A stretch of 64,000 nucleotides of DNA from a bacterium (GTDB lineage: Bacteria; Armatimonadota; Zipacnadia; Zipacnadales; Zipacnadaceae), in assembly GCA_030603495.1 (NCBI GenBank), contig JAUVXR010000002.1, positions 88,603 to 152,602 on the forward strand, given 5' to 3'. Within the stretch, counting starts at the first letter, position 1. Every line of letters begins with the position of its first letter. This document shows positions 53,594-62,900 of the stretch, one piece after another. Below the pieces are notes generated by a model that ran no database searches, had not been told where the DNA came from, and worked only from the letters and a program-made list of their open reading frames with translations. The position numbers and the translations under genes were made by a program.

Positions 53594-54736
53594 ATGGGTA
53601 CTGTTGCTATAACTTGCACAGCTATAGGGACTATATTGATAGTTGCCCTGGTGCCGCTGCTGCACCGCAGCATTCTGCCAGGATGGGCAACAGTGCAAGT
53701 GTCGGAGCAATCAAGGAAACCCTCTCAGTTCGTACGGCTGGTCCTGCTAAGCTTACTATGGGCTGTCTGTCTGCTTTCTACTCTCCATTTCCACTTCAGT
53801 TTGCGCCAACAAGTCATCGTCAGTCACCTTTTCTACGTACCCATTATCATTGCGGCCCTCTGGTGGCAGAGATGGGGAATTCTTTTAGCCGTCTGTTCTG
53901 GAGCTTTTCTACTGCTGTCACATCATTTTGCTTCCTTAGGTTCACTTACAGACGATATTGTCAGGAGCTGTCTATTTGTTGTTGTAAGTGCGACCGTTGC
54001 CTGGCTCAGTGAAAGAAACGTGCAAGCGATGACTAGGATTAGGGAAAGTGAAGAACGATTGCGGGCGCTGGCAACACAGTTGTCCTCAGTCGAAGAACAA
54101 GAACGCCGGGCAATTGCCGCCGGGCTGCACGACGATATCAGTCAGACCCTGGCGCTGTGCAAAATGAGAATGGCGGGTCTGGATGAGTCGTCGCCCCCGT
54201 CTGATGTGGCTTCAATCTCCGGTGAAGTCAGTGGATTACTCGACGAAGCTATCAATAGGACCCGCTCACTGACATTTCAGTTGAGTCCTCCGGTTTTGTA
54301 CGAGCTGGGTTTTGTGGCAGCGGTGGAATGGCTGGCCGAACAGCTAGAAGAAGAGCACGGCGTGGTTTTCAGCATCCAGCAAGATAGCCATCCCGCGCCG
54401 ATTGATGACGAGGTCGGCATCGTTTTGTTCCGGGCGGTGCGCGAGCTGCTAATCAACGTTATCAAGCATGCCCAGACTAACACAGCAAGAGTCTCTATTG
54501 ATACGAACGGTGACCAGGTGCGAGTAGTAGTGCAGGACGAGGGCATCGGCTTTGACGTGGAGCAATTGGATTCCCCGGGGCGTCCCCCTGGGTTTGGGCT
54601 GTTTGACATTCGAGAACGGCTGAGCTATCTCGGCGGCGTCCTGCAGATAGAGTCACAGCCGGGCGCCGGCACCCGAGTTGCTATGATAATGCCGCTGAAG
54701 CTGCAGGAACAAGCCGCAACAGATAAGGAGCAGTGA
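53594..54736 (+). CDS. NarL-family sensor histidine kinase
   Basis: A 380-residue kinase. ATG 53594 has AGGAGGGG seven bases upstream. The N-terminal 140 residues hold several membrane helices with a small extracytoplasmic portion. The HisKA_3 region has EEQERRAIAAGLHDDISQTL, with His as the phosphorylation site. The ATPase domain has VIKHAQTNTARVSI (N box), DEGIGFDVEQL (G1) and GFGLFDIRERLSYLGG (G2). It pairs with the response regulator 7 bp downstream. The signal it senses cannot be read from the sequence. Confidence 0.95.
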   Translation: MGTVAITCTAIGTILIVALVPLLHRSILPGWATVQVSEQSRKPSQFVRLVLLSLLWAVCLLSTLHFHFSLRQQVIVSHLFYVPIIIAALWWQRWGILLAVCSGAFLLLSHHFASLGSLTDDIVRSCLFVVVSATVAWLSERNVQAMTRIRESEERLRALATQLSSVEEQERRAIAAGLHDDISQTLALCKMRMAGLDESSPPSDVASISGEVSGLLDEAINRTRSLTFQLSPPVLYELGFVAAVEWLAEQLEEEHGVVFSIQQDSHPAPIDDEVGIVLFRAVRELLINVIKHAQTNTARVSIDTNGDQVRVVVQDEGIGFDVEQLDSPGRPPGFGLFDIRERLSYLGGVLQIESQPGAGTRVAMIMPLKLQEQAATDKEQ

Positions 54737-54743
54737 GCTGGAT

Positions 54744-55391
54744 ATGCGAGTGTTGCTGGCAGATGACCACAATATTGTGCGCAGTGGCCTACGCCGCCTA
54801 CTTGATGCGGAGCCCGATATCGAAGTGGTGGCCGAAGCCAGCGATGGCCGAGAGGCCGTTGCACTGGCGACACAGCAGTCTGTTGATGTCGTCGTTATGG
54901 ATGTGGCTATGCCGAATCTTAACGGCGTTGAAGCCACTCGCCAGATTCTGGCACAGTCTCCCGCCCCGAAGGTCATCGTTTTGTCAATGCATTCAGACCG
55001 ACGCTTCGTGGCCAGGACGCTACAGGCGGGTGCCTCCGGCTATCTGTTGAAGGATTGCGCTGCTGAAGAATTGGTCAGCGCTATTCGCTCCGTCGCCACC
55101 GGGCGCACCTATCTAAGTCCCCAAATCAGTGAAGTGGTGGTCGAAGATTATGTCAGTGGATTGGCAGAGGATGACTCTTCTGCTTTGGCCGTCCTGACGC
55201 CCCGCCAGCGCGAGGTGCTTCAGCTCCTGGCGGAGGGAAAAAGTACCAAGGAAATTGCTGCGGAACTCTACGTCAGTCCCAAGACCATCGAGACACACCG
55301 CCATCACATAATGAGGAAATTGGGAGTTGACAGCCTCGCCGAGCTCGTAAAGTATGCCATCCACGAAGGACTGACCTCGTTCGACGCTTGA
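54744..55391 (+). CDS. NarL/LuxR-type response regulator
   Basis: A 215-residue transcription factor. The receiver domain begins MRVLLADDHNIVRSGLRRLL; the phospho-acceptor Asp is in VVVMDVAMPNLNGVEA, and the conserved Lys is in GYLLKDCA. The C-terminal LuxR helix-turn-helix has LTPRQREVLQLLAEGKSTKE, then SPKTIETHRHHIMRKLG. It is phosphorylated by the kinase upstream and probably regulates transport or metabolism genes. The two small membrane genes downstream are candidate targets. Confidence 0.96.
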   Translation: MRVLLADDHNIVRSGLRRLLDAEPDIEVVAEASDGREAVALATQQSVDVVVMDVAMPNLNGVEATRQILAQSPAPKVIVLSMHSDRRFVARTLQAGASGYLLKDCAAEELVSAIRSVATGRTYLSPQISEVVVEDYVSGLAEDDSSALAVLTPRQREVLQLLAEGKSTKEIAAELYVSPKTIETHRHHIMRKLGVDSLAELVKYAIHEGLTSFDA

Positions 55392-55561
55392 CAGGACCAC
55401 CCACCGCGCTATGTTGCGCTTTTCCCCCACAGCCCTCTCCCCCAGGAATTAAGGGATTTCGAAGGTGTAATTGAGGGATTCCCTGATTGCGTGTATTGCC
55501 GAAGATTGCCTAGAATATACACAAAGCTAACCAACGGGCATCTGGTGAGGAGGTGACCGTG

Positions 55562-55669
55562 ATGAACCGGAAGGTGGTAGTGATATTCGGGGTGCTGCTA
55601 TTAGCACCGGCAGTAGTGGGGGTGTTGCACGTGGCGGCCGCCATCGGATACCGGCTGTGGTGCTGGTAG
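55562..55669 (+). CDS. tiny membrane protein (35 residues)
   Basis: ATG 55562 follows the strong site GAGGAGGTGACC. The product is MNRKVVVIFGVLLLAPAVVG, a single hydrophobic helix, then VLHVAAAIGYRLWCW. A GTG directly before the ATG is an alternative start. Too short for most gene finders, but the ribosome-binding site and the hydrophobic profile support it. It lies 170 bp after the response regulator. Confidence 0.6.
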   Translation: MNRKVVVIFGVLLLAPAVVGVLHVAAAIGYRLWCW

Positions 55670-55698
55670 TGAATTGAGAATAGAAAGGAGCGAGTTCG

Positions 55699-55908
55699 CT
55701 GACTGAGCAGCTAAATGAAGAATTCGAAGAAGAACGCATGGAGCATCTGAGCGCGGAATTGTGGATCCTGGTCATGTTCATTGTGGCAGCGGCTCTACCG
55801 TGGCTCGTGGCAACACTAGCGCCATATTGGCGGATAGTGGGATCGGCCTGTATCGGAGTGGCAATATTGGGGCTGATGGTCTATGCCGCGCTGCAGCGGC
55901 CAACCTGA
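55699..55908 (+). CDS. small two-helix membrane protein
   Basis: A 69-residue frame ends at 55906-55908. It begins with an acidic stretch (TEQLNEEFEEERMEHL), then two hydrophobic helices (WILVMFIVAAALPWLVATLA and IVGSACIGVAILGLMVYAAL). AAAGGAG lies 8 bases before a CTG codon at 55699; no ATG or GTG is nearer. An ATG at 55738 would give a 56-residue protein lacking most of the acidic start. The pairing with the 35-residue gene suggests a two-gene unit. Confidence 0.5.
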   Translation: MTEQLNEEFEEERMEHLSAELWILVMFIVAAALPWLVATLAPYWRIVGSACIGVAILGLMVYAALQRPT

Positions 55909-56064
55909 CCCCATTGGCTGAGGGCAGCGGGGACCTCGGGTCGCACCGGCCTCGGCCCTGCTGCCCTCCGATATTGCAAGGGACAGTCCAGAATTATCGA
56001 GGCTGCCCAAGCAAGAGTCGAGCAGACCCCGCTCCCACCATCAGCATCTTATCCGCCAGCAGGA

Positions 56065-56096
56065 AAAGCCCGGCTCATTTTTCGGAGACGGGCTTT
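56065..56096. terminator. stem-loop terminator
   Basis: AAAGCCCG pairs with CGGGCTTT over 8 bp with a 16-nt loop. A/T-rich ends flank the stem, which can serve either direction. It lies about 160 bp after the small membrane gene. Confidence 0.55.
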
Positions 56097-56340
56097 AGCC
56101 TAAAGCACGAATCCCGAACTTCCTCAGCCATGGCCGCCTCAACGGCCACCAGAACCCGCTCTCAGGGCACAATAGGCACCTTGATCAGAAGTTCGGATCA
56201 TACAGCCAATTGGCTCCCCCTACGGGACGATTATCGGAACTTTTTCGGAAGCGATGAGTGCCGGGAACTCGCGCTCGCGATCTAGGCTGAGGTCCTGGTT
56301 TGCGGGCCAGCACTGCCATACTAGTCCAATTCTGCGTGGG

Positions 56341-56405
56341 ACCTTCTTCGGAACTCTTCCAATCTCGCGTTGTGTAAGCGAAACGATCTGCAGCAGGAAG
56401 AATTA
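56341..56405. repeat. dispersed repeat copy B
   Basis: This segment matches 27120-27176 closely; ttccaatctcgcgttgtg and ctgcagcaggaag are the most obvious shared cores. It lies 62 bp beyond the end of the second secretin gene. The other copy lies upstream of the first secretin gene. Confidence 0.6.
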
Positions 56406-56466
56406 GTCCAAGCAAGATCGGATCTTCGGAAACCTCACCGGGGTCGGTACAGCTATCTCCTGCTGC

Positions 56467-57651
56467 CTACTCATCGGTCACTATGGTCGGCGTCACGACT
56501 ACCATTAACTCAGCGCGTTCGTCGTGGTCATCGCCTCTGGCAAACAACGCGCCCAGCAGGGGAATCTTGCCGGGCAGGGGCACCTGCTGGCGCACACCGA
56601 CCGTGGCCTCCCCATCGCTGGTCAACCCGCCGATGATGATGGTCCGCCCGCTTTTGATCTCTATCGAGGTCTTGACCTTACGGCCCCCATACTCCCTGTC
56701 GTTGAGTATATCGTCAACGTCTGCAGCAAAGCGCCACTTCTCCCCAGTCAGCCCGACTCCAAAATCAAAACGGCGACCGGCATCGGGGAACACGCCATAT
56801 CTGTCCGTCAGATCCCGGCCTACCAGAGCGATACTAGGCGTGACCAGCGTATTAGCGACGTTGACTCGCTCCAAGGCCCGCAGAACTAAGCCGACATCGA
56901 GTGTAGTCTTGTTCGGCTGCCAGTGGAGATCATTTCGGCTTACTTTGACCCCCACGGACAGTGCGGCAGGATTATCCCCGATGATGCGGGGATGCGACAC
57001 CACCGCGCCTCCCGCAACGTAGAAGAAATCGTTGTCGAAGTCTTCTATCCATCCCCCGGCGAAAGCGGCTGGGTTGCCGATCTTACCAATGGCCGCCTGA
57101 AAGGATCTGGTGTCCTGGTCGGAGGTAGTGTCCTGGCTGTAGCCAGCCACGCCGACCCCGAGTCCTCTGTAATCAACGCCGACTTCTCTCAAGAAGTTCT
57201 GGTCGATGCTGATGAAGCGTGTTTCGATCTGGACCTGAAGTCTTCCCAAGCCATTTCTTGCCACGGATCGCGACAGGTCAATGCCGCTACGCAAGTGCAG
57301 GCCACTCAAGGCTAGCAACTTGCCGTCAACCCCGCGCGCACTAGCGAACAAGACACCACCAGTAGCCTGGTACCCCGGGGCCGGATCCAGCTCCGCAGTT
57401 GTCTTCTCGGGGCCACGCACGGATTCTGCAGGTCTTTCCGTCGGCATGCGAAACAGCATCGGTAAGGCGGCTGGATTCTTCATGCCGGTAGCATGCTCGT
57501 TTGTGATGGCGACTCCAGTGCCACCACGCGCAAGTATTGCAGATGTGGTGCCAATCTCCGGCAGGAATTGGGCCCTCACCAATCCCGGGCTTGCAACCAC
57601 CAATACAACGCTCACAAGCACAGCCAGTCTACACTTACTCATACGACTCAT
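56467..57651 (-). CDS. secretin protein with barrel-like N-terminus
   Basis: A 394-residue exported protein. The signal peptide is LAVLVSVVLVVASPGLVRA. The N-terminal part (IGTTSAILARGGTGVAITNE followed by MKNPAALPML) looks like the start of PorV/TraF-type outer-membrane barrels, with their N-P-A signature. The C-terminal part is secretin-like: VQIETRFISIDQNFLREVG, SIEIKSGRTIIIGGLTSDGE, VPLPGKIPLLGALF and ELMVVVTPTIV. The middle (FAGGWIEDFDNDFFYVAGGA) has barrel-like strands. It may form an outer-membrane channel, but is short for a secretin. It stands alone. Confidence 0.7.
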   Translation of the reverse strand: MSRMSKCRLAVLVSVVLVVASPGLVRAQFLPEIGTTSAILARGGTGVAITNEHATGMKNPAALPMLFRMPTERPAESVRGPEKTTAELDPAPGYQATGGVLFASARGVDGKLLALSGLHLRSGIDLSRSVARNGLGRLQVQIETRFISIDQNFLREVGVDYRGLGVGVAGYSQDTTSDQDTRSFQAAIGKIGNPAAFAGGWIEDFDNDFFYVAGGAVVSHPRIIGDNPAALSVGVKVSRNDLHWQPNKTTLDVGLVLRALERVNVANTLVTPSIALVGRDLTDRYGVFPDAGRRFDFGVGLTGEKWRFAADVDDILNDREYGGRKVKTSIEIKSGRTIIIGGLTSDGEATVGVRQQVPLPGKIPLLGALFARGDDHDERAELMVVVTPTIVTDE

Positions 57652-57967
57652 CTCCTTTCACCCACTTCATATTGTGCTTCTCGCTGGCCAAACCGAGGCG
57701 TCAGATGCGTTCGCCTGCAAACCCTGGTGATACCCAGGCCATAGCCCTGCCTGCGCTCATCATCAAGTCGGCTGCTAATGGGAAGTTGATCCCACGAGCG
57801 CCAGTTATGCTATCTACGATGCTCTGGAAGTGACTCTGTTACTAGGTGTTCTTCTCTGGACTACAATGTCCTCCCTCTCCCCACATTCCTCCTCCAGACT
57901 GCGAAAGCTGACACAACAGTGGAACATCATTTCTACCTGCTCGCTCTCGGTGCCGTCATAGTACCAG
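57652..57967. other. intergenic, no gene seen
   Basis: A 316-bp stretch with no supported gene. It probably holds the promoter of the secretin gene on the minus strand. No clear -10/-35 pair was found. Confidence 0.45.
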
Positions 57968-58105
57968 GTGCGGCTGAGGATTCCTGAGAGCCGCGACATA
58001 GTGCGAAAGGGCCGCCCCTCAACCTCTCGAGGGACGGCCCGAAATTCTCGTAGCTCCACGGGGCCCCCCCCAATCCGAACTTTTCGGCCTGTAGTTAACA
58101 TAATA

Positions 58106-58387
58106 TTGTACCTAAAGCCTGATTTTGGCCGAAATGGGCGTCCCGAGCACTCTCGCTATCGGTATGGGCTGACCATCCAATCGCTGGTCCCATCTGTAGA
58201 GATGCGCAAAGTTCGGAAGGAGACCCCGCTGGAACGGGCCAGGCGATTCCAAGTAATGCTCGATTCTGGTGGAGTGAGGAATAGAGCACAGCTGGCTAGA
58301 AAACTGGGCGTTAGTAGAGCGTGGGTCACCAAAGTCCTTGGGACTACTCCTCTGGTACCCACGGAAAAATCTTCGGAAGTGGAATAG
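58106..58387 (+). CDS. small HTH protein, family copy 2
   Basis: A 93-residue frame from TTG 58106, in frame with a longer frame that opens at 57968. It reads LYLKPDFGRNGRPEHSRYRY, RKETPLERARRFQVMLDSGG, then NRAQLARKLGVSRAWVTKVL. The HTH and the flanking 35 residues match copies 1 and 3. Shared DNA starts near 58030 (cccgaaattc), upstream of the possible start. The C-terminal tail is short and acidic. A role in site-specific recombination or gene regulation is possible but unproven. Confidence 0.55.
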   Translation: MYLKPDFGRNGRPEHSRYRYGLTIQSLVPSVEMRKVRKETPLERARRFQVMLDSGGVRNRAQLARKLGVSRAWVTKVLGTTPLVPTEKSSEVE

Positions 58388-58468
58388 AATCGCTGTTTGC
58401 CTCTCTGTGAGGCGAGAGCCCCTATCCATGCAGCCCCGATGTCAAGTGAAGTAATTATGGTTTTGGTA

Positions 58469-58497
58469 TTGACAATAGAATATATGTTTGATATAAT
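58469..58497 (+). promoter_or_regulatory. consensus sigma-70 promoter of imuB operon
   Basis: TTGACA (58469-58474), exactly 17 nt, then TATAAT (58492-58497): both boxes are perfect. The spacer contains GAAT-ATAT-GTTT (58478-58489), close to the Gram-positive-type LexA box GAAC-N4-GTTC, so RNA polymerase and a repressor would compete. Start of translation lies 25 bp downstream. SOS control is an inference from this box and the operon content. Confidence 0.75.
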
Positions 58498-58521
58498 GGC
58501 AATTCCCGCAGAGGGATTGCC

Positions 58522-59688
58522 ATGGGTAATTGGATTGCCTTTATACAAATTGAGAGCTTCTATATCAAGGCACACCGACCACCACTGTGGTCAGGGTTAA
58601 TGCCTATGGTGGTGACTCGCGGCAGCCAAGTGCTGCAAGCCTGCAGGCAGGCTCAAGCGGAAGGCGTCAATACTGGTATGCCCTTGCCGCAAGTACGCTG
58701 TCTATGTCCGCAAGCACAGATAGTTACTTTCAACCCCGATGACTGCTGGCCGTTGCACCAGCAGATTTGGGATATTGTCGCTGATCATAGTCCGGTGGTC
58801 GAGCTGACCGGTTTCCATGAAGGCTTCGCTGACATTACGAAAGTCGTATCCAATACCCGGCGGGCCGTGGAATGGCAGAGGAAGGTGAGCAAGCAAATCC
58901 AGCAGCAGACAGATTTGAAATCTCTAGTCGGCGTTGGGCCAGGCAAATTCGCGGCTCGCGTGGCCGCACCTCGCAATGCCGTGGTAGCTGAAGAAGATGT
59001 CAGAGAATTTCTGGCTCCAATCTCGTTGTCTGAGCTTGGTTGGCTGGATAGTAAGCTGCAAGATACTTTGCAGAGGTTAGGTCTTACTACACTGGGTCAA
59101 GTGATTGAAGTGGGCAAGAATACGATCATTCAGCAAGCCGGGCAGCTTGGTGGGCAGCTATATGACTGGATAAAGCGCACAGACAACTGCGTAGTACAGG
59201 CTTTGTATCCTGCTGCTGAGGAACGGGTGCGACAGGTCTTTGATATCGAAGAGAGAGAAGAAGTGATCCTGCAGGCGTTAGGTGAGCTGTGTGAACAACT
59301 GGCTGACAAACTGCTGGGCAGCGGCAGCCAACCGCGCCAGATAACTCTCCGGCTGGAGGCCGACGCTGGATACCACGCGCAAACACAGCAGTATAGCAGG
59401 CCCCCGAAAGATGCCGGCCAGCTCTACCAGGCGGCCCAACGACTGTTGAAGCAGCTTTGGCAAGGCCGGCCCCTGCAAAGCCTAGAGCTGGTAGCGCGTG
59501 ATTTGCAGGCAGTCAAGCCCCAGCAAATAGACCTGTGGGGCGGCCGCCGGCGCAGGACAGTTGAGCAAGTAATGGAAGCAGTCCGCAGCCGCTACGGAGC
59601 ACAAGCAGTCAACCGGGCCTCCCGGTTGAAAGATAAGCGGCGCTTTGCCCAGATGATCCTGGCTGCGGAGGGGAGGGTTAGCTGGTGA
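58522..59688 (+). CDS. imuB: ImuB-like Y-family polymerase homologue
   Basis: A 388-residue Y-family protein. The palm starts IAFIQIESFYIKAHRPPLW where active Pol IV reads DMDAFYASVE. The first Asp is Gln and the second Asp is Glu. The second site reads LTGFHEGFADIT where Pol IV has SIDEAYLD, so Asp is His. Two of three catalytic acids are lost, as in ImuB scaffolds. The helix-hairpin-helix region (LGWLDSKLQDTLQRLGLTTL) and little-finger-like C-terminus remain. ATG 58522 has AGAGGG upstream. The stop overlaps the DUF6504 gene. Confidence 0.85.
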   Translation: MGNWIAFIQIESFYIKAHRPPLWSGLMPMVVTRGSQVLQACRQAQAEGVNTGMPLPQVRCLCPQAQIVTFNPDDCWPLHQQIWDIVADHSPVVELTGFHEGFADITKVVSNTRRAVEWQRKVSKQIQQQTDLKSLVGVGPGKFAARVAAPRNAVVAEEDVREFLAPISLSELGWLDSKLQDTLQRLGLTTLGQVIEVGKNTIIQQAGQLGGQLYDWIKRTDNCVVQALYPAAEERVRQVFDIEEREEVILQALGELCEQLADKLLGSGSQPRQITLRLEADAGYHAQTQQYSRPPKDAGQLYQAAQRLLKQLWQGRPLQSLELVARDLQAVKPQQIDLWGGRRRRTVEQVMEAVRSRYGAQAVNRASRLKDKRRFAQMILAAEGRVSW

Positions 59689-59918
59689 GGCGGCTACCGT
59701 TTGACGAGCTTCGTGTTAAGGGTGGGAAGCAACCAGAGCAGATACTAGTAGGTGGCTGGTGGAGAACGGTAGAGAACATTGTGGATCACTGGCGAGAGGC
59801 TGGGCGCTGGTGGGAAGGAGAAAGACCTCGCGATTTCTTTTTGGTAGAGACCGAGCGAGGAGCATTCATAGTTTCTAAAGGGCCGGAGCGCTGGCGAATT
59901 GAGAGGCTGGTAGACTAA
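59685..59918 (+). CDS. DUF6504-like small protein
   Basis: A 77-residue protein (RRLPFDELRVKGGKQPEQIL, WWRTVENIVDHWREAGRWW, FFLVETERGAFIVSKGPERW) typical of DUF6504-type proteins found beside ImuB and DnaE2 in many bacteria. The start overlaps the ImuB stop by 4 bases and the stop overlaps the DnaE2 start by one base, so the three are translationally coupled. The role is unknown; a clamp or polymerase adaptor is a guess. Confidence 0.75.
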   Translation: MRRLPFDELRVKGGKQPEQILVGGWWRTVENIVDHWREAGRWWEGERPRDFFLVETERGAFIVSKGPERWRIERLVD

Positions 59919-62900
59919 TGTTTGTTCATCTTCATGTGCACACTCCGTTTAGCTTTTTAGACGGGGTCGGCCGCATCAGCGAGCTAGTAGGCAAAGCCGT
60001 TGAGCTTGACATGCCAGCACTGGCTATGACTGACCACAATAGCCTCAGCGGAGCGGTCCAGTTCTGCAGGACGTGCCGCCAGGCTGGTATCAAGCCAATT
60101 ATCGGTGCCGAGGTTACCACAGAAACTGGACATCACCTCACCCTGTTAGCCAGAAGTCGAGTTGGGTACGCTAATCTATGTCAACTGCTAAGCCAGGCGC
60201 ATTTGAGCAATGAGCGGGGCAAGCCCCAGGCGACCGAGCAGATGTTGCGAGAGTGTGCCGAGGATATTATTGCCCTGTCCGGCTGCTGGCATAGTGAAGT
60301 GTTTTCCTTGGCCTACAGACGGCGCTACCAGCAGACGGAAAAAGCCATTGAGAAGTATCAGGACATCTTTGGTACGGATAATTTCTATATCGAACTGCAG
60401 GAGGCTTTCTATCCCCAGCAACATGCTACCAACAAGGGCTTGGTCCAGATAGCTCAGAAGCTAAAAGTGCCTGTAGTGGCTACCGGTAATGTCCACTATG
60501 TGGATGAATCTCAGTACAAGGCTCAGGATGTACTTACTTGCGTGCGGACCCTGACTACAGTAGATGAACCCCACCCGGAGCGCAAGATCAATGCTGAGTT
60601 CTACTTCAAGTCTCCCCAGCAGATGGCAAAGCTGTTCTCCTGGGCATCCGAGGCGGTTGCCAATACTCTACGTATTGCGGAGCAATGCCAGGAATATGAG
60701 CTTGGTGATGATAGGTATCTGCCTCGCTTTGACACGAATGGCTGCAAGTCCACGCAGTTGCTGCGTCGGCTTACCTATGAAGGTGCTCAAAAGAGATATG
60801 GGAGGCTAAATCCAAAGATCAGCAGGCGACTGGCATACGAACTGAGTGTAATCGAGCAATTAGGCTTTGCTGATTACTTCCTGGTGGTTTGGGATGCAGC
60901 CCGTGAGGCTCGCCGGCGAGGAATTCGCTATGCTGGGCGGGGCAGTGCCGCTGACTCAGCGGTAGCCTATTGCCTGCACATTACTGATGTGGACGCAGTC
61001 GCTCGCAATCTGAGCTTTGAGCGCTTCATCAACCCCGAACGGGGCGATAATCTGCCTGATATTGACATAGACTTCGATGCCCGCTACCGGGATGACATTG
61101 CTGAGTATGTGACGCAAAAATATGGGGAGGACAAAGTAGCCACAGTCTGCACCTTCCAGACCTATCATGCGCGGGGAGCTATCCGCGATCTTGCCAAGGC
61201 TTTGGGCTTCCCTCTCGAAGAGATTAACCGCTTAGCTAAGCTCATGCCCCATATCAACGCTGACGGTATCGAACAGGCCTTTGATCACTTCCCCGAATTG
61301 CGCGATAGCCAACTGCCGCTTCACAAATACCGTCAGCTCTTTGAGCTTTGCTCCCACGCAGCAGGCCTGCCCCGGCATATCGGCACCCACCTGGGCGGAG
61401 TAATAATCAGCGGCCAACCTCTGAACACCATCTCTCCTATACAGGAGGCCGCCAAGGGCTGCCGGATCATTCAGTTTGATAAAGTTGATGTGGAGGACCT
61501 GCGCCTGTTGAAACTGGATCTGCTATGTCTGCGGATGCTGTCGGCCGTGCAGGACACCGTAACCTCTACTCCCAAGCAGCTGGATTTTAGCAGCATCCCC
61601 CTGGATGATAAAGATACTTACAAGCTGCTCAACAGTGCCGAAACAGCCGGAGCCTTTCAACTGGAAAGTCCCGCCCAGCGCAACCTGCAAAGCCGCTTGC
61701 ACGCAGACAATATTGAAGATGTTGTCGCTTCGGTTGCCCTGATCCGGCCAGGACCGATAAAGGGCAACATGGTCGAGCCTTTCCTGGCCCGTCGCCACGG
61801 CAAAGAACCGGTAACCTATGTAGACTCCCGCCTGGAAGAAATCCTCAAAGATACCTACGGTGTAGTATTGTTTCAGGAGCAGGTCATTGAGATCGCCGTC
61901 AAGATAGCTGGCTTCAGCCCCGGCGAAGCTGACCAGTTGCGCCGTGCTCTGACTCACCACCGCGACAAGGATAAGATGCAGGCCATCGGCAAGGGTTTCA
62001 TCCGCAAGGCTATGCAGCGGGGCTGTACTGAGCAGGTGGCCAAAACCATCTTCTCCTGCATTGAAGGTTATGCTGGCTATGGCTTCTGTGAGGCCCATGC
62101 TGCGGCTTTCGGTGACACCGGCTACAAAACGTCTTACCTGCTAACCCACTATCCGGCCTACTTCTACGCTGCTCTGTTGTCCAATCAGCCTATGGGCTAT
62201 TTCCCTGCTCATACTTTGATCAACGAGGCCAAGCGCCGGGGCATAAGTGTACTGGGGCCTGATGTGAATCGCAGCCAAGTCAGCTTTACTGTTGAGGACA
62301 GCGCCATCCGAGTCGGCCTCAAGCAGGTAAAGGACGCGGCGGAGAGATTAGCAGACAAGATAGTTGAAGGTCAGCCTTATAAGGGCCTCCAGGATCTTAC
62401 GTGGCGCATCAAGCCACCAGCAAATGCGGCTCAGAATCTGGTTCTGGGGGGCGCTCTGGATTGTTTCGACGCAAACCGTCGGCGACTGCTGTGGCAACTT
62501 GGAGCCCATAAGCCGGCCAAGCAGCCCCAGTTGAATCTGCAGCAAGCTGCTGAACTTAAGAATATCAGGGATTTTACTGACCAGCAGAAATGCTGCTACG
62601 ACTGGGATATATTAGGCTTCAGCCCCGCCTGGCATCCACTGGAGTTTGTTAGACCTAAATTGGCTGAAGAAGGGGTACTTACCAACCAACAGATCAAACA
62701 GCAGCGCCCCAAGGGGCCTGTCAAAACTGCTAGCCTGCTCATTCGCCCTCATCGTCCGCCTACTCGCAGTGGCCGAACGGTCGTCTTCTTTACCCTCGAA
62801 GACGAAACCGGGCTACTGGACGTCACGGTCTTCGAAAACGTTTACCAACAGTATGGTAAAGAAATTTTTTCCTCCTCGGCGTTACTGGTCGAGGGACATC

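Larger units (their letters stand above)
55909..56466. other. intergenic with terminator and repeat
   Basis: No gene is supported here. It holds a stem-loop at 56065-56096 and the dispersed repeat copy B near the right end. It lies between the convergent membrane-protein genes and the secretin gene. Confidence 0.5.
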
